Positions 52,194-58,867 of a stretch of 58,867 nucleotides of DNA are shown here, piece after piece. Source of the stretch: Vicinamibacterales bacterium. Lineage in GTDB: Bacteria; Acidobacteriota; Vicinamibacteria; Vicinamibacterales; UBA8438. The notes below the pieces were generated by a model. That model was not told the DNA's origin. It saw only the letters and a list, made by a program, of their open reading frames with translations, and ran no database searches. Location of the stretch: the NCBI GenBank assembly GCA_937766455.1, contig CALLXD010000036.1, positions 1 to 58,867 of the forward strand, written 5' to 3'. Made by a program: the position numbers and the translations under genes. Each line of letters starts with the position of its first letter. Position 1 is the stretch's first letter.

Positions 52194-54155
52194 TCAGGGT
52201 AGCGCCAGCGCGATCAGTTCCGGCGTCGCGGAACCACCGCCACCGCCGACGGCCACCACGATGTACTGCGTGCCGTCTTGCAAGTACGTCATCGGATTGC
52301 CGTTGGGTACGGACGGGAGGGTCACCGACCCCAGGTATTCACCGTTGTCCTTGTGATACGCCGTCATGCTGCGCGCACCTTCCGCCTGGTCCGCTACGTA
52401 GCGCCCGCCCGAGTTGACGATGAGCAGGGTCTTGGTCACGAGCGGCCCACCGGCATTGCCCCCGCTGTGCCCCCCAAGCGCCGGCAGGTTCAATGGCTTC
52501 AGCGCGGGGTGATTCCTGGGGCCATCGCCATGGGGGCTCATCCAGGCGTGGTCACCGGTGTTGAGGTCGATGGCGGTGACCCGTTTGTACGGCGGCTTGG
52601 TCAATGGCAGCCCCCGCGGTCCGGGCACCGGCACCGCCCAGGTCTCGGTGAAGTAGCCCACCGTCGCCGGCGGTGCGTACTCGATCAACTCGACGGCACG
52701 GAGTCGTGTCTGCGAGGGCACGAACAGACGCCCAGTCTCCGGGTCGACCGCGGACCCGGGCCAGTTCACGCCGCCGCCCGTTCCGGGCGCCTGGATCATC
52801 GGCCGTCCGTCACCACGCACGTTGGGTGGCGTGAACATCGGACTCAACTGGCCCCGCTCGGCGATCCGGATCGCCTCCTCGCGCAGTTCCGGGGTGAAGT
52901 CGATCAAGTCGTCGACCGTGATGCCTTGCAGGTCGAAAGCCGGTGGCTTGGTGGGAAAGGGCTGCGTTGGCGAATACCACTCGCCCGGTGCGTTGCCGGC
53001 CGCCACCGGTCGTTCTTCGATCGGCCAGACTGGATCGCCGGTCGCTCGATCAAACACGTAGGTGAACGCCTGCTTGCTTGTCTGGGCAATCGCCTTGATG
53101 TCGCGCCCGTCTACGGTGATGTCGAGCAGGTTGCCGCCGGTCGGAAAGTCATAATCCCAGAGGCCGTGGTGCACCGCCTGGAAGTGCCACACCCGCTGGC
53201 CGGTTTCGGCGTCGACGGCCACGATACTCTCGGCGAAGAGGTTGTCACCGTGGCGCATCCCGCCGTACCAGTCGTTGGTCGGCGTGCTGATCGGCAGGTA
53301 GACATAGCCGAGCTCCTCGTCGACCGGCATGTTGCCCCAGACGTTGGTGTGGCCGCTGTAACGCCATGACTCGTTCTGCCACGAGTCGACCCCAAAGTCG
53401 TCGCCTTGGGGAATGGTGTGAAAGATCCACTTCATCGCGCCGGTGCGTGCGTCAAATCCGCGGACGTGTCCCGGCGGCGCCTCGCGGGTGGTGGTCTGGT
53501 CGGTGAGCGTGCTCCCGACCACGAGGGTGTTGCGGACCACGGCCACCGGCGTGGAGTGCGTGATGCGCGACCGATCGATCTCACGCTCGAGACTCTGACT
53601 GAGGTCGACCATCCCGTTGTCGCCAAAGTTGGGATACAACCCGCCGGTTCGAGCATTGAGCGCGATCAGCCGCAGATCGTGCGTCGCGATGACGATGCGC
53701 GCGTCGTCACTCTCTGAGTCTTTCCAGTACGACACCCCACGGTGCTGCCACCCGATGTTGGCCGGGCGCTCGATGCGGTCGTAACTGTGAGGATCGTAGA
53801 TCCACACCGCCTCACCCGTGCCGGCATGAAGTGCCGCGACCTGGCCGAGCGGGGTGCTGACATACAACACGCCGCCGATCATCAGCGGCGTGGCCTTGAA
53901 GAGTCCGGGATCGATAGCGTCACGCTCGGTGGCGACCTCGTGGGAGACCGACGTCCAGCGCCACGCGATCTCCAGGTCGGAGAAGTTCTCAGCCGTGATC
54001 TGGTCGAGCGGCGAGTATTTCGTATTGGCGCCATCGGCACCGTAGTGATGCCATTCGCCGTCCACTGGTGGCTGAGCGGAAACCGTGCCGACGGCGCCCG
54101 CCACCATGAGCCACACGCCAAGACCAACGCATCGCCACCATCGACCATGTCGCAT
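52194..54155 (-). CDS. PQQ-dependent dehydrogenase (2), glucose-dehydrogenase-like
   Basis: This 653-aa protein has a signal peptide (LGVWLMVAGAVGTVSAQ) and a quinoprotein propeller of the membrane-glucose-dehydrogenase/GcdA-like type: GEWHHYGADGANTKYSPLDQ at the N-terminus, LHAGTGEAVWIYDPHSY, VDAETGQRVWHFQAVHHGLW and DLNTGDHAWMSPHGDGP. It should oxidise a sugar or polyol in the periplasm and pass electrons to quinone or cytochrome. AAGGAGAG precedes the ATG at 54155, preferred over 54215. Confidence 0.9.
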   Translation of the reverse strand: MRHGRWWRCVGLGVWLMVAGAVGTVSAQPPVDGEWHHYGADGANTKYSPLDQITAENFSDLEIAWRWTSVSHEVATERDAIDPGLFKATPLMIGGVLYVSTPLGQVAALHAGTGEAVWIYDPHSYDRIERPANIGWQHRGVSYWKDSESDDARIVIATHDLRLIALNARTGGLYPNFGDNGMVDLSQSLEREIDRSRITHSTPVAVVRNTLVVGSTLTDQTTTREAPPGHVRGFDARTGAMKWIFHTIPQGDDFGVDSWQNESWRYSGHTNVWGNMPVDEELGYVYLPISTPTNDWYGGMRHGDNLFAESIVAVDAETGQRVWHFQAVHHGLWDYDFPTGGNLLDITVDGRDIKAIAQTSKQAFTYVFDRATGDPVWPIEERPVAAGNAPGEWYSPTQPFPTKPPAFDLQGITVDDLIDFTPELREEAIRIAERGQLSPMFTPPNVRGDGRPMIQAPGTGGGVNWPGSAVDPETGRLFVPSQTRLRAVELIEYAPPATVGYFTETWAVPVPGPRGLPLTKPPYKRVTAIDLNTGDHAWMSPHGDGPRNHPALKPLNLPALGGHSGGNAGGPLVTKTLLIVNSGGRYVADQAEGARSMTAYHKDNGEYLGSVTLPSVPNGNPMTYLQDGTQYIVVAVGGGGGSATPELIALALP

Positions 54156-54168
54156 TGCCACTCTCCTT

Positions 54169-54750
54169 CTATCGAACGCTGAGCCCGGCGAGCGCCCCCT
54201 GGAGGTCGCGCCCACGCGCGAATCCTCTCCGCTGGATTAAATCCACTGCCACGCGAGCGGTCGCTAGATCGTCGGGATCCGCGACGGCGGCCAGCGCCCG
54301 GAGGTCGACGTCGTCCTGTGGCCTGTCTTCTCCGCGGGCCAATAATTTCAGCGCGATCAAGTGGCCCAACCGGGCCACCGGAATGCGCTGGTCTGGGAAT
54401 AGCTCGAGGACCTCCGCGTCGTCGACGATCTCGCGTTCGAGACCAGAGCTTGCGAACAACAGGTCGACGACCGGCGAGGCGTTCTCGTCGCCAAGTAGAC
54501 GCACCGTGGCGAGACGCCCCACGGCGTCCTGCTCGACGGCGGTGTCGATCTTCCATCCCCTGTGGCGCAGTGCGTGGGCCAAGGCCTCGGCCGCCGCGTC
54601 ATCGGACACCGCCACGGCAAGATCCACGTCCGCCGTGAACCGCGGCTGGGAGCGAGCTGATACGGCAAGTCCTCCGATGAGTGCCCAGCCGTAGCCCATG
54701 TCATCCAGGTCGGTCGCTGCCCGACGGAGGACCTCCTGCAGAGGCGTCAT
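54169..54750 (-). CDS. MNT-type nucleotidyltransferase (AbiEii-like), TA-like partner
   Basis: This 193-aa protein has the minimal nucleotidyltransferase signature: WALIGGLAVSARSQPRFTAD with VDLAV, i.e. GG then DxD, and a third Asp in VVDLLFAS. The C-terminal half is helical (HLIALKLLARGEDRPQDDVD). These enzymes modify tRNA, proteins or metabolites and often form toxin pairs. The start ATG at 54750 overlaps the stop of the small upstream gene (ATGA). Confidence 0.75.
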   Translation of the reverse strand: MTPLQEVLRRAATDLDDMGYGWALIGGLAVSARSQPRFTADVDLAVAVSDDAAAEALAHALRHRGWKIDTAVEQDAVGRLATVRLLGDENASPVVDLLFASSGLEREIVDDAEVLELFPDQRIPVARLGHLIALKLLARGEDRPQDDVDLRALAAVADPDDLATARVAVDLIQRRGFARGRDLQGALAGLSVR

Positions 54751-54956
54751 TGCTCCAGAGTGCGTGGACGGCCCGGGCAATCACCCGCGACGGCTCCGGG
54801 CCGCGTGCGGACCCACGAGGCGAGTTGGCGCTCGATCTCGGCGTGCGATGCAGACGGGCGCCGGCGGCGCAGGTTCTGTCGCATTAGCGCTTCGCCGTCT
54901 CGAAACAGGTCGAGCGCCATCTGCAGCCGCTGGACCGCTGCGGTGGTTCGGTGCAC
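54747..54956 (-). CDS. Small partner of the MNT nucleotidyltransferase
   Basis: This 69-aa helical protein starts at GTG 54956 (or the ATG at codon 13). Its core, ALDLFRDGEALMRQNLRRRR followed by ASHAEIERQLASW, matches small proteins commonly encoded just before AbiEii-like nucleotidyltransferases. A -10-like TAGAAT lies 9 nt before the GTG. It is the likely antitoxin or activity partner. Confidence 0.65.
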   Translation of the reverse strand: MHRTTAAVQRLQMALDLFRDGEALMRQNLRRRRPSASHAEIERQLASWVRTRPGAVAGDCPGRPRTLEQ

Positions 54957-55015
54957 GGAAGCGATTCTACCAGTGACCCGACCGCCGCCCATCGATGGCG
55001 GGACCGGATTGCTCG

Positions 55016-57127
55016 TCACCGGTCAGAGGGGATGGGGGACGACAGCTTGAACACATACAGGGCGTTGCCATTCGCCGGATGGTGAATCTCTGGACTGAGC
55101 AGGGCAGGGATTCGGCGCGGACTGCCGCCGCCGACTCCAGCGGTTACGGCGACGAACTGCTCACCCCCCGCTCGAAAGGTGACGGGGAAGCCCTGCGCGG
55201 AGGTGCCAAGCCGCGTCTCCCAGAGGAGGTCCCCGGTCTCCACGTCCAAGGCCCGAAAATATCGATCGACATCGCCCGTGAAGACCAGACCGCCGGCGGT
55301 GGTCAAGGTCGCTGTGAGCAGCGCGGCGCGCTGTTCGATGCTCCACCGCTCTTCAAGCGTGTCGACGTCATAGGCCGCCAGTTTGCCCAGGTTCCCGTCT
55401 GTGCCGGGCATTTCGAACCACTTGCGGTCCGCCTGCGTGCCGCCGGATCCTTCTACCAACGACACCGCGCGCCCGGCCATCTCATCGCAGCTCTGACTGA
55501 GCGGGATCACCAGCAGCCGAGTCTCGGGGCTGTAGGCCATGGCCTGCCAGTTGTGGCCGCCCGCCGTGCTCGGGCAGACCGACACCCAGTCGCCGATGCC
55601 CGCCTCGGCAATGTCCCGGCGGTAGGTGATCGCCCCGGTGTCCGGGTCGATGTTGTCGAACACGTTTTGATACACGGTCTCGGTATGACCGAGAAACGCG
55701 CCGGTTTGTCGGTCGAGCTTCCAGAGCACGCCGCTCTTGCCGATCGTGAACAGGGCCTGCCGGCCGTCCCGGTCGTCGACCAGCACCTTCTCGAACGCTT
55801 CATCCAGATCGAGCGCTTCGCCAGGGACGTGCTGGAAGTACCAGGTGATGGAGCCGTCGTCAGGGTCCAGCGCCAGCGTGGCGTTTGTGTAGAGCGCGGC
55901 GTCGTGGACGGTGAGCCCGCGACTTGCCGGTACCCACGGTTTCGCCTGGGCCACCGGCCAGTAGACCAGATCGAGTTCGGGATCGTAGCTTCCGGTAATC
56001 CAGGAATCGCCGCCTCCGCGCAGAGTCAACGACAGGTCCCCCCAGGTGTCCCCTCCCGGTGTGCCCGGCTCGGCGATGGTCAGGGTTCGCCACAACTCCT
56101 CGCCACTGCGTGCGTCGTGGCCGGTGATGAAGCAACTGTCCGGTTGGAACCGGGTACACCCGTTGACGCCGTTGATGACGGTGCCATCGACGACCAGGGG
56201 CCCGGCCGAGTTCGTGTAGCCCTGCTGGTAGTCGGCCAGGCGGGTTTCCCACACCACCGATCCGGTCCGGGCGTCGAGCGCCACGAGATACGCGTCTCGG
56301 GACGCCAGGAACACCGTCTCCTCGAACATCGCCAGATTTCGGACGGACCCGGTTTCCAGCTCCTCCGGCAACGGGCGCCGATACTCCCACAGCAGCGTCC
56401 CCGTCTCCGCCTCCAGTGCCTGGATCACATTGCCAGGGTTGGCCAGGTAGAGCACGCCGTTGTGTACCAGGGGGGTCGGCTGGTTGGTGCCATCCGGCAT
56501 GGCCCAGACCCAGGCCAGAGAGAGCTGGTGCACGTTCTCACGGGTGATTTGATTCAGCGGGCTGTACCCCCAGCCGTCATAGGTGCGGCGATACATGAGC
56601 CAGTCCCCTGGGTCCGGATCCCGCAGCGTTGCGTCACTGACCGGTACGAACGTCTCGATCGCGGTGAAGGTGGACGTGGCGGTCGCGGCCGACGTAGGGG
56701 GTTGCGGGCTCGCGCCGGCTCTGGGTTGCGTCGTACCCCCGGCGTCGAGCACGGACCCGTTCGCTTGGAGGATGTAGGCCGCCAAGCCTGCGTACGCGTC
56801 GTCCGGGAGTGACCCACCTTGTCCGGGCGGCATCGAGACGCGGATCAGGTCAATCAATTCGTCGACCGGCCGAGTGCCCCATGCGCGCGTGAAATTCGGG
56901 CCCGCCAGCTCCGGCGCCTCGAAGGCGCCGCTGAGGTCGGCCATGTGACACCGAGCGCAGGTCTGCTCGTACACAGCCCGTCCCGCCTCCGCCTGCGGTA
57001 CGGTGAACACACCGCCAGTCTGCGCCCCAACCGGCCCAGCCACGAACACCATCGCCAGCGCGCACCAAACCCCTCGGATCAGCCAGCCCGCCGGCGGGCG
57101 AAGCCGAGTGTCTCGAAGTATGCCCAT
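55016..57127 (-). CDS. PQQ-dependent alcohol dehydrogenase (3) with N-terminal cytochrome c
   Basis: This ~703-aa protein has a signal peptide ([20 protein letters not shown]) and a cytochrome c domain with CARCH heme motif near residue 52. A linker follows, then a quinoprotein propeller with [40 protein letters not shown] and [20 protein letters not shown]. The heme domain is N-terminal rather than C-terminal as in type II quinohemoprotein ADH. It should oxidise an alcohol and pass electrons within the same chain. The ATG at 57127 is chosen; 57160 is an alternative. Confidence 0.9.
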   Translation of the reverse strand: MGILRDTRLRPPAGWLIRGVWCALAMVFVAGPVGAQTGGVFTVPQAEAGRAVYEQTCARCHMADLSGAFEAPELAGPNFTRAWGTRPVDELIDLIRVSMPPGQGGSLPDDAYAGLAAYILQANGSVLDAGGTTQPRAGASPQPPTSAATATSTFTAIETFVPVSDATLRDPDPGDWLMYRRTYDGWGYSPLNQITRENVHQLSLAWVWAMPDGTNQPTPLVHNGVLYLANPGNVIQALEAETGTLLWEYRRPLPEELETGSVRNLAMFEETVFLASRDAYLVALDARTGSVVWETRLADYQQGYTNSAGPLVVDGTVINGVNGCTRFQPDSCFITGHDARSGEELWRTLTIAEPGTPGGDTWGDLSLTLRGGGDSWITGSYDPELDLVYWPVAQAKPWVPASRGLTVHDAALYTNATLALDPDDGSITWYFQHVPGEALDLDEAFEKVLVDDRDGRQALFTIGKSGVLWKLDRQTGAFLGHTETVYQNVFDNIDPDTGAITYRRDIAEAGIGDWVSVCPSTAGGHNWQAMAYSPETRLLVIPLSQSCDEMAGRAVSLVEGSGGTQADRKWFEMPGTDGNLGKLAAYDVDTLEERWSIEQRAALLTATLTTAGGLVFTGDVDRYFRALDVETGDLLWETRLGTSAQGFPVTFRAGGEQFVAVTAGVGGGSPRRIPALLSPEIHHPANGNALYVFKLSSPIPSDR

Positions 57128-57182
57128 TACTGAAAGGATGCTAGCAGATTGCCGACGCATGACCCTGGTCCCTCGAACAGTG

Positions 57183-57287
57183 GGTTTCCGGGCGAGGCTT
57201 TGGGCTGGCGAGGCACGACGAGGGAGCAACCTGGTGGGCTGTGACGGAGGAAGCAACGCCGCCAGCCCGAAGCCTCGCCCGGAAACC
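57183..57287. repeat. Long inverted repeat (28-bp arms), MITE or structured element
   Basis: GGTTTCCGGGCGAGGCTTTG... at 57183-57210 and its complement at 57260-57287 pair over 28 bp with one mismatch, around a 49-bp core. The total is 105 bp with no coding potential. It lies 56 bp before the third PQQ gene's start, outside it. It may be a small transposable element or a long hairpin. Confidence 0.75.
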
Positions 57288-57339
57288 TAGGGGGCGAAAC
57301 TGGAGCGGGCTTGTATTCCCACGCGACCACCCCGGTTGG

Positions 57340-57423
57340 TCACCGGATAGACCGCCTCATACTGGCCCATACCCCGACGACTGTTGCGATGAGGAAGAGG
57401 GCGCGAGAGGATTTGGGTGGCAT
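57340..57423 (-). CDS. Candidate 27-aa membrane microprotein
   Basis: A short ORF on the minus strand is preceded by a perfect GGAGGT six bases before its ATG (57421-57423). The product is basic N-tail (PPKSSR), one hydrophobic helix (ALFLIATVVGVWASM), basic C-tail (RRSIR), the layout of known small membrane proteins. It lies in a 536-bp stretch otherwise without genes, between the inverted repeat and moxR. It is too short for a homology judgement. Confidence 0.4.
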   Translation of the reverse strand: MPPKSSRALFLIATVVGVWASMRRSIR

Positions 57424-57663
57424 CGGTGACCTCCATTCGGAGTGCGTGAATGGCCACACTCTAACACCGGCTTCCGGGACCGATAGCCAAGCGCGAATTC
57501 GGCCACGGTGGGGTGACCCAGCCCCATGTGGACCAACCTTCTTCCGGGGCTCAGCGTCTGAGGTTCTTGGGGTAGCGACTGCAACGCCCGTAAAATGTAG
57601 GGCTCGGCCAACCGGATTCGCCGACGCAAGTGCCCCGGAGCGAAAGGACACATACTCAACACC

Positions 57664-58659
57664 ATGCCCATGCATCACGACATCGAAGCGATTCAGCAGC
57701 GCATCCACACTGAAAGCGCCTTTGTCAGCCGGCTGCTCGACGAGGTGGGCAAGGTCATTGTCGGCCAGCACTACATGATCGAGCGCCTGCTGATAGGTCT
57801 GCTTGCTGACGGACACGTCTTGATGGAGGGCGTACCCGGTCTGGCCAAGACATTGACCGTCCACACGCTGGCGAGCGCGGTCAACACCACGTTCCGGCGT
57901 ATTCAGTTCACCCCTGACTTGTTACCGGCCGACTTGATCGGGACGCTGATTTACGACCCGCAGCACTCGGAGTTCAAGACCCGCAAAGGACCGATCTTCG
58001 CGAACATCATCCTGGCCGACGAGATCAACCGCTCACCGGCCAAGGTGCAATCCGCGCTGCTCGAGGCGATGCAGGAACGTACGGTGACCATCAGCGACAC
58101 GACCTATCCGCTCGATTCGCCGTTTCTGGTGTTGGCGACACAGAACCCGATCGAACAGGAAGGGACCTACCCGCTACCGGAAGCGCAGATCGATCGGTTC
58201 ATGCTCAAACTGGCGGTCGGTTACCCAGACAAGGCAGAAGAGCTGGAGATCATGCGGCGCATGGCGGCCGGTCCTGGCCCGGCGGTGAATGCCGTGGTCG
58301 AACCGGATGAAATTCTGCGAGCCCGCGAAGCGGTCCAGATGATCTACATGGATCCGCAGGTCGAGCAATACATCATCGAACTCGTGTTCGCGACACGGGA
58401 GCCCAAAGCGCACAACCTGGGCGACCTGGCGGACTTGATCGCCTTCGGCGCGTCGCCGCGCGCCACCATCAGTCTGGCCAAGGCGGCGCGGGCCCATGCG
58501 TTCCTGAAGCGGCGCGGGTACGTGACGCCGGAAGATGTCCGTTCCATTGGCCTCGATGTGCTTCGCCACCGGGTGCTCCTGACCTACGAGGCGGAAGCGG
58601 AGGAAATGACCGCCGACGACGTCGTGAACCGTGTCCTGAACAGCATCGAAGTGCCATGA
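57664..58659 (+). CDS. MoxR family AAA+ ATPase
   Basis: This 331-aa protein has Walker A GVPGLAKTLTVHTL near residue 60, Walker B NIILADEINRSPAK, sensor 1 in VLATQNPIEQEGTYPLPEAQ and the arginine-finger block DRFMLKL. MoxR ATPases act as chaperones for metal insertion or complex assembly, usually with a VWA and DUF58 partner encoded downstream. A weak -10-like CATACT lies 7 nt before the ATG. An overlapping ATG at 58656 opens a frame to the window end, but its sequence is repeat-derived and not recognisable as DUF58. Confidence 0.95.
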   Translation: MPMHHDIEAIQQRIHTESAFVSRLLDEVGKVIVGQHYMIERLLIGLLADGHVLMEGVPGLAKTLTVHTLASAVNTTFRRIQFTPDLLPADLIGTLIYDPQHSEFKTRKGPIFANIILADEINRSPAKVQSALLEAMQERTVTISDTTYPLDSPFLVLATQNPIEQEGTYPLPEAQIDRFMLKLAVGYPDKAEELEIMRRMAAGPGPAVNAVVEPDEILRAREAVQMIYMDPQVEQYIIELVFATREPKAHNLGDLADLIAFGASPRATISLAKAARAHAFLKRRGYVTPEDVRSIGLDVLRHRVLLTYEAEAEEMTADDVVNRVLNSIEVP

Positions 58660-58713
58660 CAGGAGCAGCCCACAAGAGGCTCGGGTCAGGTCCCGGACTA
58701 AATTCGTCACTGC

Positions 58714-58867
58714 GTGGCGCCAGCGGCGCGCGACAATGCGCGCCCCACGGGCGTGGAGTGGGGCACTCGGGGCCCCCGCGCAGCGTCCCGGTGGAGTTCG
58801 GGGCACCGCTGCGACTAACTACGGGTGCGGCGCCGTGGCGCCAGCCCGGGCGCGCGATAATGCGCGC
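58714..58867. repeat. Two direct copies of a GTGGCGCCAG...GCGCGCGAyAATGCGCGC repeat
   Basis: Copies at 58714-58743 and 58835-58867 share GTGGCGCCAG, a short variable bridge, and the hairpin GCGCGC-GAYAAT-GCGCGC. They are 121 bp apart in the same orientation, directly after moxR. The second copy reaches the window edge, so more may follow. Confidence 0.65.

Noticed and set aside
52278..53369. A 363-aa open frame antisense to the second PQQ gene
   Set aside because: Same reasons: Arg/His/Val-rich shadow frame without domains.
54995..56812. A 605-aa open frame on the plus strand opposite the third PQQ gene
   Set aside because: It mirrors the codon structure of the quinoprotein gene, has low-complexity Arg/Val/Gly-rich composition, no known motif and no ribosome site; it is a shadow of high-GC coding DNA.
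58656..58867. Open frame overlapping the moxR stop to the window end, as a DUF58 gene
   Set aside because: Its sequence is Gly/Pro/Arg-rich, derived from the GC-rich repeat, and shows none of the DUF58 motifs.
1..58867. tRNA or rRNA genes
   Set aside because: No cloverleaf with a conserved GGTTCGA-type arm and CCA end, and no conserved rRNA stretch, was noticed on reading; a tRNAscan run would be decisive.

Overview
The window is high-GC bacterial chromosome, most likely from an uncultured Acidobacteriota, and my best guess is the Vicinamibacteria. The reasons are: a DUF1800/DUF1501 pair, an 825-aa ADOP-type ABC permease, three PQQ-type beta-propeller dehydrogenases with two paralogous secreted proteins of unknown function, many Tat- or Sec-exported hydrolases, and a secreted protein with an 'FADGFESGD' linker plus C-terminal domain that is common in this phylum. 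No rRNA, tRNA or CRISPR array was seen.

Layout. 1-1432: end of a DUF1800 gene and a DUF1501 gene. 1429-8300: an eroded accessory region. It holds two copies of a ~160-bp MITE with 15-bp terminal inverted repeats, a remnant of an integron-type tyrosine recombinase, an internally deleted IS30 element, small orphan genes, and an intact IS481 element that splits a DUF1801-like gene. 8347-13161: a regulatory island with a FleQ-like sigma-54 response regulator, an excisionase-like HTH protein, a stand-alone H-box protein, a FliA/WhiG-type sigma factor and a hybrid histidine kinase. Three FleQ-box-like palindromes and a near-perfect sigma-54 promoter tie the regulator to the sigma-factor gene. 13208-17056: a PCYCGC-motif protein that reads through an in-frame TGA (candidate selenoprotein), a FabZ-like protein without the catalytic His, a CHASE3-like/GAF sensor and a lipid kinase. 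17106-31000: housekeeping and metabolic genes, including dsbD, an M1 peptidase, clpA-clpS, MBL, DinB, a beta-hydroxyacid dehydrogenase and an M20 peptidase. 30894-48950: exported catabolic enzymes (amidohydrolases, esterase, PQQ enzyme, UPF0182, peroxiredoxin, amidase, MFS, M28, ADOP permease). 49031-57127: two frameshifted genes, a DHDPS-like enzyme, two PQQ enzymes and an MNT-type TA-like pair. 57128-58867: a long inverted repeat, a candidate 27-aa membrane microprotein, a MoxR ATPase and a terminal repeat.

The two most interesting items are the candidate Sec-containing PCYCGC protein at 13208-13873 (TGA at 13346-13348, homologous C-terminus after it, SECIS-like hairpin directly downstream) and the self-contained sigma-54 to sigma-28 circuit at 8347-13161, which has no flagellar genes beside it. 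A third theme is leaderless transcription: many genes carry a -10-like hexamer only 4-9 nt before the start codon, including one symmetric TATTATA that could serve two divergent genes.
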